From Spirosoma foliorum (GTDB taxonomy: Bacteria > Bacteroidota > Bacteroidia > Cytophagales > Spirosomataceae), in assembly GCF_014117325.1 (NCBI RefSeq), contig NZ_CP059732.1, forward strand, positions 434,001-498,000: 64,000 bases of DNA, in the 5' to 3' direction. This document shows positions 8,671 through 18,447 of this stretch, piece after piece. The notes beneath the pieces are model-generated. The model was given only the letters and a program-made list of their open reading frames with translations. It was not told the origin of the DNA and searched no databases. Positions within the stretch are counted from its first letter, which is position 1, and every line of letters begins with the position of its first letter. A program made the position numbers and the translations under genes.

Positions 8671-9564
8671 TTAGAATTTAAATCCTACACTAGCACTCAG
8701 GATACGACGTTGCGAACCGGCAAAACCTGTTGAGGTTGTGTTACCATTGGTTGGGTTTTTGATCGAATCGCTTAAGCCATAGTGATAAGTCAGATCGATC
8801 AGCAACGGACCAATATCAAACCCTAGCTGACCCAGACCATTAAAGGTACCGCTTTTGATTTCGGCATTGGTCAGGTTGAAATTACCGCTGCTGGAACTGA
8901 TCCGATTGGCATATTCAAGACCAACCTGCAAGCGAATAGCCGAAATTCCCCGATCTGATTGCAGCAGTTTATAACCGATATAAACCGGGATTTGAACGTA
9001 CTGAATATTGATCTGATCCTGAATTTGGCTAGCTGTCTGACCATCACCTTTCGTGAAATAATTTGAACTAGAGGCAAAGTATTCAGCCCCTAATTGACCG
9101 AAGAGTCGGCCACCACCCCGCACAAAGAAACCAGCCTGGTAACCTACTCGGCCCGAGATGTCGCCACCCGTTGTTTCGCCTTTTAGTTTAGTTGAGTTCA
9201 AACCGGCATAAATACCAAAGACGAAGTTTTTGTAATCTTTCGCTTTGGTGCGTTCTGGCCGATCCGTGGTCGAATAGGTTTCCGTTGAAACGGTCGTTGT
9301 TGTACCATCAGCAGGACTTGCCATGCTGTTCGTTGAATAGGTGCTGTTCGTAGTCGACGAATTGCTATTCGTAGAATTATTGCTATTCGTAGAATTGTTG
9401 TCCATCGTCGAGCTGCTGTTCATCGAGTTCGTACTATCAGTCGTAACTGGCGATGTGTACGTAGGACTTGTTGTACTCGTTGTCGAATACGTGGGTGTGG
9501 TTTGGGCATTCACGAACCCGATACCACACAGGCAAGCTGCCAGGAGGGAAAATTGCTTTTTCAT
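8671..9564 (-). CDS. Outer-membrane beta-barrel protein with a Ser/Thr/Asn-rich linker
   Basis: A 297-residue exported paralogue of the protein encoded at 7623-8507. A signal peptide ends at GFVNAQ (residue 21). Residues about 22-100 are almost only S, T, N and P, partly built from a DNA repeat of about 18 bases at 9364-9399. The barrel starts near residue 110 (NFVFGIYAGLNSTK) and ends SVGFKF. Only the barrel is conserved between the paralogues, while the linker is entirely different in chemistry. It has its own terminator and probably its own promoter in the 190-base gap before pgi. Confidence 0.82.
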   Translation of the reverse strand: MKKQFSLLAACLCGIGFVNAQTTPTYSTTSTTSPTYTSPVTTDSTNSMNSSSTMDNNSTNSNNSTNSNSSTTNSTYSTNSMASPADGTTTTVSTETYSTTDRPERTKAKDYKNFVFGIYAGLNSTKLKGETTGGDISGRVGYQAGFFVRGGGRLFGQLGAEYFASSSNYFTKGDGQTASQIQDQINIQYVQIPVYIGYKLLQSDRGISAIRLQVGLEYANRISSSSGNFNLTNAEIKSGTFNGLGQLGFDIGPLLIDLTYHYGLSDSIKNPTNGNTTSTGFAGSQRRILSASVGFKF

Positions 9565-9590
9565 AACTTGTTCTCTCGTTGAGTGTATAA

Positions 9591-9620
9591 ATAAAAAAGG
9601 GTGTAATCGAAATTACACCC
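9591..9620 (-). terminator. Rho-independent terminator of pgi
   Basis: Stem GGGTGTAA at 9599-9606 pairs with TTACACCC at 9613-9620. On the minus strand it is followed at once by a T-run (9598-9593). It is the first such structure downstream of the pgi stop at 9757. Confidence 0.8.
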
Positions 9621-9756
9621 CATTAACAGGCCGTTACCAAGCAATGTTTTGAACTATTTCAATTTTAATAAACGAAGAGTTACAAAACCCTCAGTAAGAA
9701 CCGATAACGATTTCTCTAAATTCTTCATGACTCTGTTTTCAGTAGAGACAAAAGAG

Positions 9757-11424
<1,668 letters not shown>

Positions 11425-11428
11425 TTAC

Positions 11429-11507
11429 GTTTCAGGTTCTAAGTTTCAGGTCAACTGTCACCAGCGTTACTGACGTGTCAGCTACCCCGGAACTTGGAAC
11501 CTGAAAC
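11429..11507. repeat. Locus-specific palindrome between pgi and the glycosyltransferase
   Basis: Arms 11429-11445 and 11491-11507 match at 16 of 17 positions. They use the words GTTTCAGGTTCTAAG and its complement, and further degenerate copies of the same word (GTTTCAGG, GAAACTCGAAACTC) flank both arms. It lies between divergent genes, 13 bases upstream of the pgi start. A very similar vocabulary is used by the palindrome at 55401-55467. Confidence 0.65.
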
Positions 11508-11621
11508 TCGAAACTCATTTCACTGGCGCGAATATCGTGAATCCCGGCAATCTTTTTTCGGCTATTTTTACGCTCCTTTTCCATTCGGGATCGTTGTTTT
11601 TTGACATCAATACACCCATTA

Positions 11622-13286
11622 ATGAATCAAAAACTTTTCTATTCGCTGGTACTGGTCGGTTTAGGGGCCTTATTTTTTATCCCATTCCTGGGGGGCGTCC
11701 GACTGTTTGACTGGGATGAGATCAACTTCGCCGAATGCGCCCGCGAGATGATTGTGCTGGGCGACTATCTGCACGTTCACATTGATTTTAAGCCGTTTTA
11801 CGAAAAACCACCCTTGTTTTTCTGGCTCCAGTCGATGATGATGAATGTCTTCGGGATCAACGAGTTTTCGGCCCGTTTACCGAATGCAATCTGCGGGATC
11901 ATTACGCTGGTTTATCTCTATCATATCGGCAAAAAACTACATGGGCATCGGTTCGGGTTCTTGTGGGCGCTGGCATATTTAGGGTCCGTATTACCGCATC
12001 TTTATTTTCGATCGGGGATCATCGACCCATTTTTTAATCTGTTTATTTTCGTCAGCCTGGTCAATGTGATTTTTGCTTCCTGGAAGCGCGAACGACTGGG
12101 CGGGGCCATGACCGTACCCAAAAGCGAATGGACCTATATTTTGCTGGGTGGCATTGTACTGGGCCTGGCCATTCTGACCAAAGGCCCCGTAGCTTATCTG
12201 ATTGTGGGCTTAGTGTTGGTTACGTACTGGATGTTGAATCGTTTCCGGTGGTTCATTACTCCGCTGCAATTTCTGGCCTTTACGGCAGCGGCCTCGGCGG
12301 GTTCGTTGCTTTGGTATGGCCTCGATATTTATCTGAACGGACCAACGCTGGTGCGCGAATTTATAGCTTATAGCATCCGGTTATTCAGTACGCCCGATGC
12401 GGGTCATGTTGGCTTTCCGGGCTACCATATTATTATTCTGTTAGTTGGTTGTTTTCCGGCGTCAATCTTCGGAATCCGTGCGTTTGGATCATTGTTTATC
12501 GAACGAAACTACCAGCGCGAGTTTCGGCGGTGGATGCTGATTTTGTTCTGGATAGTACTGGTTCTGTTCAGCATTGTTCAATCGAAAATCGTCCATTATT
12601 CGTCGCTTTGCTATTTTCCCCTGACGTACTTCGCTGCGCTGACACTCCTACAGTTGGAAGAGCGTAAAATTCAGTTTAACAACTGGATGCGGGCAGGTTT
12701 GCTGGTTATCGGTGGAATTTATGTGGCCGCTATTGCGGGTCTGCCGTTTCTGGCCCGACGTATGGATATTGTGAAGGCTGCGGCCGATCAGGATGCGTTT
12801 ACTCAGGGGAACCTGAACGCCAAAGTAGAGTGGACCGGCTGGGAAGCATTTCCGGGTGTATGGCTACTGATTATTATTGCCCTGGCCCTGATCTGGTATA
12901 ATCAGCGCGAAATGGCTCGTGCTTCAGTAACACTTTTCATTGGTGTAGCGATGTTCGTAACGTTCACGCTCTGGTTATTCATTGGTCGTATCGAAGGAAT
13001 TTCACAGGATGCCGCTATGCGTTTTTTTGAGCGGGCTCAGGGGCAGAATGTATACGTGAAAACCTACGGTTATCATAGCTACGGCCCCTTTTTCTATACG
13101 CGAAAACAACCTGTTACGAATCCTAATGAATACAACCTGGATTGGTTACTAAAAGGCAAAATCGATAAAGACGTTTTATTCATTCGCCATGCTTCTGAGG
13201 AGCCAACCCTGCTCGATTCGCTTCCTGACGTTCGAAAAACAGGAGAGGAAAATGGATTCGTTTTTTATCGGCGAAAGGCGAAGTGA
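11622..13286 (+). CDS. GT39-type integral membrane glycosyltransferase (ArnT/PMT-like)
   Basis: A 554-residue polytopic protein of the GT39/ArnT superfamily, enzymes that move a sugar from a polyprenyl phosphate onto an acceptor at the outer face of the inner membrane. The diagnostic acidic motif of the first periplasmic loop is FDWDEINFAECAREM with Asp32-Glu33. About ten hydrophobic segments follow, then a soluble tail from about residue 450. The ATG at 11622 is preferred over a TTG at 11601 because it directly precedes the first membrane helix. Donor and acceptor cannot be read. The lipoprotein gene follows closely. Confidence 0.85.
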   Translation: MNQKLFYSLVLVGLGALFFIPFLGGVRLFDWDEINFAECAREMIVLGDYLHVHIDFKPFYEKPPLFFWLQSMMMNVFGINEFSARLPNAICGIITLVYLYHIGKKLHGHRFGFLWALAYLGSVLPHLYFRSGIIDPFFNLFIFVSLVNVIFASWKRERLGGAMTVPKSEWTYILLGGIVLGLAILTKGPVAYLIVGLVLVTYWMLNRFRWFITPLQFLAFTAAASAGSLLWYGLDIYLNGPTLVREFIAYSIRLFSTPDAGHVGFPGYHIIILLVGCFPASIFGIRAFGSLFIERNYQREFRRWMLILFWIVLVLFSIVQSKIVHYSSLCYFPLTYFAALTLLQLEERKIQFNNWMRAGLLVIGGIYVAAIAGLPFLARRMDIVKAAADQDAFTQGNLNAKVEWTGWEAFPGVWLLIIIALALIWYNQREMARASVTLFIGVAMFVTFTLWLFIGRIEGISQDAAMRFFERAQGQNVYVKTYGYHSYGPFFYTRKQPVTNPNEYNLDWLLKGKIDKDVLFIRHASEEPTLLDSLPDVRKTGEENGFVFYRRKAK

Positions 13287-13336
13287 GTAAATGTGCAGAT
13301 TTAAAACTGTTGGCGGAACTAGGTGGTTATAGCAGC

Positions 13337-13738
13337 ATGACTACTTCTCACAGAGCCCCGAAAACGGCTGGAGCGTTTGCGCTCTTCTGGCTGGTACTTG
13401 CATGTATATCCTGTAGTAAAGGCAGTTTGCCGAGTTCTGGACCTCAGAAAAAGTTGCGTGTTTCTGTTGGCGAGATCAAAGAAGTATCCTTATCTACTGA
13501 GAGTGATAGCGCTGCGGAGTTAATTGGCACATCCGATAACCAGGAAGTCGTAGAAGTTTCCCGACCCCAACTTGCGCCAGCGGTCGATACGCTTACTAAC
13601 AAAAAATCCCCAATGGTTTTTCAAATAAAAGGGGTGACTGTAGGTACTGCCAACGTAATCTTCACTACGAAACCGTTGAATCAGGCAGGCAGCGGACAAA
13701 CAATCCGAACTTACATAGTTCAGGTAACGGCCAGGTGA
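13337..13738 (+). CDS. Putative lipoprotein with an Ig-like domain
   Basis: A 133-residue protein that I do not recognise as a named family. A hydrophobic leader (FALFWLVLACISC) ends in a possible lipobox VLAC with Cys23, and a second Cys26 is close by, so it is probably lipid-anchored in the periplasm or outer membrane. The mature part alternates beta-strand-like segments (KLRVSVGEIKEVSLS, MVFQIKGVTVGTANVIFT) in the manner of a Big_2-type Ig-like domain. The frame is open upstream to a GTG at 13283 overlapping the previous gene, but the ATG at 13337 precedes the leader and is preferred. It is probably co-transcribed with the glycosyltransferase. Confidence 0.65.
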   Translation: MTTSHRAPKTAGAFALFWLVLACISCSKGSLPSSGPQKKLRVSVGEIKEVSLSTESDSAAELIGTSDNQEVVEVSRPQLAPAVDTLTNKKSPMVFQIKGVTVGTANVIFTTKPLNQAGSGQTIRTYIVQVTAR

Positions 13739-13774
13739 AAACGGGTTTTGGTAGCCGTAAAATTGATAACAACC

Positions 13775-15205
13775 TTATCGCTGAATGCTCAAAATTGCCT
13801 TTTCGAATTTGGTAAATCGTTGTGTCAAATCTGCGTGAAGTGCTTTTTTTATGGCTTCTTCTTTAATGAAACTGTACTCGATACTATTGAAGACGAATTT
13901 CTTAATGTTTTCGTACGAAATGTGTTTATACCGTTTTGCCAATAGGACAAATTGATCGGTCAAATTAGTACGCAATACACCGGCATCATCGGAACAAATA
14001 ACCATAGGGACGTTAAACTCTTTATATAAACTAATAGGGTGTTTATCGTCTTTTACTTTCAGAATAAATTCGTTACTAAACAGATTTATTTCTACAGCTA
14101 CTTTCTGCTTACTCATATACCGTAAAAGATCATAACAATTGGCTTCATGGGCAATGTCGACGCCATGCCCGATTCGATTGGCACCAGCTAAATAAACGGC
14201 AGCATTAATATGCCAGGTTAATTCTTCGGGTTTTACCAAGCCCAGTGTCAACTCACCTGCGTGCAGGGTGTATTTTACGGTTGGGTATTTGGAATGGCAG
14301 TAGTTGAACATAACCATATGCAGCCAATAATCTTTTAAGGCTACTTCGTTGTCTTCGGGTGCGGCAATATTAACGCCTACGACTAGAGGGCTGGCGGCTG
14401 CCGATTCAAAGGCGACGACCATACTCTTAAAGGCGTCAAGAGGCTCAACGGTACGGACAACATAGCTCTGATACCGCATCGTAAACTGGGAGTCGTCGAT
14501 TTTTAGCTCGTTATGTAATTTTGTAAGTGGTTGGTTAATAACGTTAGTTGCGCATTCGCGTATGCCTTTCGTTTGTAGCTGCGTATACAGTGAATCCAGT
14601 AATCGTAAACAGGAAACGGTATCTTTTGTAGTCTGGTAGTTTCTGAGTGCCGTTGTTGAACTTGCCAGATCGCTCAAATTTATTGTACAGGGAGCATAGG
14701 CAAAAAGCGTTTCTATATAACTGACATTTTCTTTTTTCGCACGGTTTTTAATTTCTAATAATCCTTTATCTACTTCGGCTCGACTAACAGGACCAAAATA
14801 AGAGAACGTCTCAAAAAATAATTTGTCTGATGGATAGTCAATATGATTATAATCTTTGATAGACCATTTCTGAAATAACTTCTGTTTGTATTCGGGTAAT
14901 GTACCCTCCGCTTTTAATTCTGATAGTCGAGCCCAGTCGTCTCCCGATGGTTTTTGTTCGGAAATTTTTATTGTTTTCTTATTGATAAAATAATCTTTAG
15001 AAATCGCATAATCAATATACGACTCAGCATAAATAGAGCCATTATAATGGTGATGTAAATCGCCACCTTTGGGCATTTGTGTAAAAAAAGCCGTTAAGGA
15101 AGCTTCATCATTTCTGATTCGCTCAAAATAAGTAGCTGCCGATTGAGAAAAGGAAAAGTTGATCTTGAGAAACAATAAGAAAGTGACGAGTATTCGTGTG
15201 GTCAT
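13775..15205 (-). CDS. Secreted adenosine deaminase family protein
   Basis: A 476-residue amidohydrolase of the adenosine deaminase family, which converts adenosine to inosine and ammonia. The zinc ligands His51 and His53 lie in GGDLHHHYNGS, and further catalytic motifs are visible as LHAGE, GHGVDI and CSDDAG. A signal peptide of about 20 residues (ending FSFSQ) and the extra length over cytoplasmic enzymes (about 340 residues) point to the exported, ADGF-like group. Downstream on the other strand is the lipoprotein gene (convergent). Upstream on the same strand lie a phosphoesterase and a nucleoside phosphorylase, which suggests handling of external nucleosides. Confidence 0.88.
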   Translation of the reverse strand: MTTRILVTFLLFLKINFSFSQSAATYFERIRNDEASLTAFFTQMPKGGDLHHHYNGSIYAESYIDYAISKDYFINKKTIKISEQKPSGDDWARLSELKAEGTLPEYKQKLFQKWSIKDYNHIDYPSDKLFFETFSYFGPVSRAEVDKGLLEIKNRAKKENVSYIETLFAYAPCTINLSDLASSTTALRNYQTTKDTVSCLRLLDSLYTQLQTKGIRECATNVINQPLTKLHNELKIDDSQFTMRYQSYVVRTVEPLDAFKSMVVAFESAAASPLVVGVNIAAPEDNEVALKDYWLHMVMFNYCHSKYPTVKYTLHAGELTLGLVKPEELTWHINAAVYLAGANRIGHGVDIAHEANCYDLLRYMSKQKVAVEINLFSNEFILKVKDDKHPISLYKEFNVPMVICSDDAGVLRTNLTDQFVLLAKRYKHISYENIKKFVFNSIEYSFIKEEAIKKALHADLTQRFTKFEKAILSIQR

Positions 15206-15247
15206 AATTGATTTTTAATTTATTAGGCTATTTCATTGCTAGCTTAC

Positions 15248-15327
15248 TTTTGTCATTCCGACGCAGGAGGAATCTCAAGCTTGCCTAACATGATACTTGA
15301 GATTCCTCCTGCGTCGGAATGACAAAA
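15248..15327. repeat. Dispersed hairpin, copy 2 (32-bp perfect arms)
   Basis: Arms 15248-15279 and 15296-15327 are perfect 32-nt reverse complements with a 16-base spacer. The arm starts TTTTGTCATTCCGACGCAGG and continues with AGGAATCTCAAG. It lies between the phosphoesterase and the deaminase genes on the minus strand. The arm closely resembles the copy at 47924-48007 and, more weakly, the one at 919-1005. Confidence 0.9.
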
Positions 15328-15438
15328 ACTATACAATTTTAATAGAACACAGGAAATCTAAGCGGTTTCTAAATCGAACTTGAATTTCCTGTAGTAGTAC
15401 AATAATGTCGAGTACTGACAGCAGAATCATGTAACTTT

Positions 15439-16383
15439 TTAACGAGGAGCCTTTGTATAGTCGTACCAATAGTGTTGTGTTCGCCCATCTTCGTAAAGGT
15501 CGATTATGGTCACTATCGGCTCAAATTCCTGAAATGGCCCTATCCATCGCCGACCAGCTATTGATCCGTTACAGAGGTACTTTATGCTAAGATACGTTAA
15601 TTCTTCCTGCATGTGAAGGTGGCCACTAATGCAGAGCTTAATTTGAGAATGTTGCTTAAATAAGTTTTTTAACTCAAGCGAATCGGTGTGGGTGAGCAGG
15701 CTGGCGGGTATCTGATTACCGGCTCTTGTTTCGAACCGGAAGAATTGATAACAAGCCGACAGAATGGGAATGTGCGACAAAATGCAGGTTGGGCGAGTCG
15801 TATTGGCTAAATCATTGGCTAACCACCTCATTTGTTGATCATCTAAACGTCCGGCCAGGCCAAGTTCTGGATCGGCCGGATTTGGGGTCTGGTAAATGCT
15901 GTCTAAAACGATGAAATGCCAGCCCTGACGGTCAAAACTATAATAACGCTCTGACATGCCTAATTCGTCAAGCGCCCATTTTTTGCCGTAAAGAGGATCG
16001 TTTTTTAACGTGTCGTTGGGCATAAACCACCCAAATACATCGTGATTGCCAATTGCACTCATGACGGGTATATTATTCTCCTGACGAAGAACTGAGTGCC
16101 ACAATTGCCATTGGGCTTTCACATCGGCCTTATCTGTTTCTAACGCATTGAGGATGCAGTCGCCACCGTTCAGAATAAGTTCGGGTTTGTCGGATAGTGA
16201 ATTGATAAATTGCAGGGCTTTGGCAAAGCCCTGAGCTGATCGATTTCCTGGACCGATATGTATGTCTGTGATATGAGCAATCCGAATAGCGCGTTTTGCC
16301 TGCGTATTCCCTTGTGGAATTGCTTGATGGTCAGGAAGTAAAGAAGCGGCAAGTCCAGTAGTTAAAAACGTACGTCGTTTCAT
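15439..16383 (-). CDS. Exported metallophosphoesterase
   Basis: A 314-residue calcineurin-like phosphoesterase (PF00149) with the full set of metal motifs in order: TDIHIG near residue 39, GGDC near 73, GNHDVFG near 111, SHIP near 204 and SGHLH near 255. The N-terminus MKRRTFLTTGLAASLLP looks like a twin-arginine type leader. The substrate cannot be deduced. Its position between the deaminase and nucleoside phosphorylase genes makes a nucleotide phosphatase role attractive, but it lacks the extra 5'-nucleotidase C-terminal domain. It starts 13 bases after the phosphorylase stop, so these two are very likely one operon. Confidence 0.86.
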   Translation of the reverse strand: MKRRTFLTTGLAASLLPDHQAIPQGNTQAKRAIRIAHITDIHIGPGNRSAQGFAKALQFINSLSDKPELILNGGDCILNALETDKADVKAQWQLWHSVLRQENNIPVMSAIGNHDVFGWFMPNDTLKNDPLYGKKWALDELGMSERYYSFDRQGWHFIVLDSIYQTPNPADPELGLAGRLDDQQMRWLANDLANTTRPTCILSHIPILSACYQFFRFETRAGNQIPASLLTHTDSLELKNLFKQHSQIKLCISGHLHMQEELTYLSIKYLCNGSIAGRRWIGPFQEFEPIVTIIDLYEDGRTQHYWYDYTKAPR

Positions 16384-16396
16384 TCGGGTAGGTGCG

Positions 16397-17185
16397 CTAT
16401 AGTTCGGGCAAAAGCGTTTCTACCAGATAGGTGACTAGGTCGTCGTGTGGCTGCCGGGCATAGCTGGTGATGGTTTCCATGAGGTCACTTTCTCCACTCG
16501 TGCCTTCTTTGCTCACGGCATCCGTAACCGTTCCCACATACACATACCGAACGTTCAACCCCGACTCTTTGGCACACAGGGGCGCTACGCCATAGATCGA
16601 TATTGTATCCATATTAACCACGCTGCATCCGTGGGCTTTCATAGCCAGAATGGTTGCTGGATACTCACGGTACAAACTGTTGGAACACCAGACCGTATAA
16701 TGAGGCCAATCTAATTCTTCGACGGCTGTCAGCGTACTTAAGGTCTGGTATAAACTGGTTTCAGGGTGAGTCAATTCGAAAGCACCAACGCCATAGTGCT
16801 GACCGAGGGGTAAATCGGACATGGCGGCAGACGCAATAAATCGCTGCCCCATGGGTGCTCCATTGAAGGCGCCTACGTACCCGACGCCAATAATGGTGCT
16901 AATGCCATAATACACTAGTTCCTCCACGGTAGTCGAGCCTACTTCAAAACCGTAAACCTCGCTAATAACAAGAAAGGAAATACCCTCATAGGCACAAAAA
17001 CGAACTTCGCTACAGGGTGAATGCAGGAAATAACGCTCCGAGGAGACTTCGACTACATAAGGCTCAAATCCGGCAGGGAAAGGTGTGAAGCAAATAAAGG
17101 CGGCCTGTGCTGCTGCCCAGCGAGAAGGTAATTGCTTGTTGTTAAACAGTAATCCGGGGGTAAGATGCGGGGTTGTCGTGGTCAT
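16397..17185 (-). CDS. Nucleoside phosphorylase family protein (PNP/UDP type)
   Basis: A 262-residue cytoplasmic protein of the PNP_UDP_1 superfamily (PF01048), which cleaves a nucleoside with phosphate to base and (deoxy)ribose 1-phosphate. The clues are the GVGYVGAFNG segment near residue 100, the phosphate/base-site stretch, and near residue 192 VVNMDTISIYGVAPLCAKE, which matches the VxNMEx(S/T) ribose-binding motif with Asp in place of Glu. The Glu-to-Asp change is unusual and leaves the substrate open. First gene of a probable operon with the phosphoesterase; the adenosine deaminase follows after a hairpin. Confidence 0.75.
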   Translation of the reverse strand: MTTTTPHLTPGLLFNNKQLPSRWAAAQAAFICFTPFPAGFEPYVVEVSSERYFLHSPCSEVRFCAYEGISFLVISEVYGFEVGSTTVEELVYYGISTIIGVGYVGAFNGAPMGQRFIASAAMSDLPLGQHYGVGAFELTHPETSLYQTLSTLTAVEELDWPHYTVWCSNSLYREYPATILAMKAHGCSVVNMDTISIYGVAPLCAKESGLNVRYVYVGTVTDAVSKEGTSGESDLMETITSYARQPHDDLVTYLVETLLPEL

Positions 17186-17349
17186 GAAGTCGAGATGCCG
17201 GTTGAGCTTATACTAGAAACCACAAAGGTTATGAAAACCGGGTAACTTAGAAAGTGCGCTGCATTAACGATATGTGAACGCGGTTGGCAACACTACCTTG
17301 TTTATTTGTATCTTGTCACTACGTTTCGATCCTATCCGTCACCTAAAAA

Positions 17350-17817
17350 TTGATCACCAACCGAATTAGTCAAGAGCAGTTTCAAACGATCTTTCTAGAA
17401 ATTGAAAAGAAAGATCTGCCCCGTTTGAATAAAAAGTTCTGGTCGTTTGACTGGAAAAAGGAAATTAAATTGGTTAATAGAGTTGTTTATAAATTAACTA
17501 CTCAAGAAAATCCAGATGTCATACAAGGCTTGATTAGTTGGTCTGACTTTGGTGATCACATTTTTATAAACGTCGTTGAATCGGCCCCGTTTAATCGAGG
17601 TGTTGAGCGTTTGTATCAGGGCGTAGCCGGTAATTTATTTGCAATTGCTTGCCAAGAGTCGTTTGCAAGAGGATATGATGGTTTTATTGTATTTGAGTCT
17701 AAAACAAAACTGATAAATCATTATCAGGACTTATTAGGAGCACAACGCCTGGGTAGCTCAATCCGAATGTTTGTTGATACACAGGCGGCTAGTCATTTAA
17801 TAAAACTTTACTTATGA
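17350..17817 (+). CDS. GNAT-like acetyltransferase-fold protein
   Basis: A 155-residue protein that I recognise only by fold. The second half (IFINVVESAPFNRG, then QGVAGNLFAIACQESFARGY and GFIVFESKT) follows the beta4-alpha3-beta5 pattern of GNAT acetyltransferases, with QGVAG where the acetyl-CoA loop is expected. No ATG is available: an in-frame TAA lies just upstream and the first possible start is the TTG at 17350. The codon use is more AT-rich than in the neighbours. Its stop overlaps the start of a 52-codon gene (ATGA at 17814-17817), so the two are translationally coupled. A toxin-antitoxin type pair is possible but not shown. Confidence 0.6.
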   Translation: MITNRISQEQFQTIFLEIEKKDLPRLNKKFWSFDWKKEIKLVNRVVYKLTTQENPDVIQGLISWSDFGDHIFINVVESAPFNRGVERLYQGVAGNLFAIACQESFARGYDGFIVFESKTKLINHYQDLLGAQRLGSSIRMFVDTQAASHLIKLYL

Positions 17818-17972
17818 AACCGAAATCCCCAAAATTGATCGAAGAAATAGACGTAGAAGTTGTCAATCGTCAGCCAAATGCCACAGAACGTCAAGAGATT
17901 AGTGCGTTCATTCGTTCCTATAAAACGAAAACTAAAGGTGTGGCTCCTACTGCTTCAATACTACCCCGTTGA
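17814..17972 (+). CDS. 52-residue partner of the GNAT-like protein
   Basis: A small hydrophilic protein (MKPKSPKLIEEIDVEVVNRQ at the N-terminus, ending TASILPR) not related to anything I can name. Its ATG overlaps the stop of the GNAT-like gene in the sequence ATGA, which indicates coupled translation. The last six codons and the stop fall inside the left arm of the palindrome at 17963-18002, so the true original end may have been altered when that repeat inserted. Size, charge and coupling would fit an antitoxin or a small regulatory subunit. Confidence 0.55.
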   Translation: MKPKSPKLIEEIDVEVVNRQPNATERQEISAFIRSYKTKTKGVAPTASILPR

Positions 17973-18002
17973 GCGTAGTCCGGAGACTACGCTCAACGGG
18001 GT
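17963..18002. repeat. 18-bp perfect palindrome at the end of the GNAT pair
   Basis: Arms 17963-17980 and 17985-18002 are perfect reverse complements (ACCCCGTTGAGCGTAGTC and its complement) around CGGA. It overlaps the stop codon of the 52-codon gene and directly abuts a second inverted repeat. Confidence 0.85.
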
Positions 18003-18070
18003 TTGTACCTATGGGCTTCAGTCCGTGCTTTCGTTCGACGCATACATGGACTGAAGCCCGTGGGTACAAA
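18002..18070. repeat. Second inverted repeat, 23-bp arms
   Basis: Arms 18002-18024 and 18048-18070 match at 21 of 23 positions, both differences being G-T type. The arm reads TTTGTACCTATGGGCTTCAG and then TCC. It ends 6 bases from the stop of the DUF2568 gene. It is probably a dispersed repeat unit, since it is GC-richer than the surroundings and unlike any coding sequence nearby. Confidence 0.75.
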
Positions 18071-18076
18071 CTCAAT

Positions 18077-18415
18077 TTACTGCTTGATAACCAGCGCTGT
18101 TACTACACTTAGTAAAGCAATAATTCCTAGAATAATCGCCAAACGAGGCTGACCGGTTCGGTAAAGGAGAAAAAAGGAAATTCCAAAAAGAGTCAGGGCA
18201 AATAGCGAACGATAGACTGGCTCCAAACGATGAGCAGATCGTGGAGCGGCAAAGATTCCCCACAGGGTTGCGGCCACCACTGGAAGACCAATGGCCAGCA
18301 AATACTTGCCATATGGATTCTGACTGCTATGGAAACCAGCATAGCCAAAAGAGCCTAACATGCTTAGTTCCAGTAGAAAATAAACGGTCTGATTAAGTCC
18401 TTTTAGCCATTGCAT
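18077..18415 (-). CDS. DUF2568 (YrdB-like) membrane protein
   Basis: A 112-residue integral membrane protein with four hydrophobic helices. It matches the YrdB/DUF2568 family by the pattern NQTVYFLLELSMLGSFGYAGF at the first helix, followed by GIFAAPRSAHRL in the central loop. Function unknown in the family. It lies 32 bases downstream of the formamidase-like gene on the same strand, so both may be co-transcribed. Confidence 0.8.
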   Translation of the reverse strand: MQWLKGLNQTVYFLLELSMLGSFGYAGFHSSQNPYGKYLLAIGLPVVAATLWGIFAAPRSAHRLEPVYRSLFALTLFGISFFLLYRTGQPRLAIILGIIALLSVVTALVIKQ

Positions 18416-18447
18416 AGGATGAGTTGGTTAAATGGTCAAGTTAGCTA

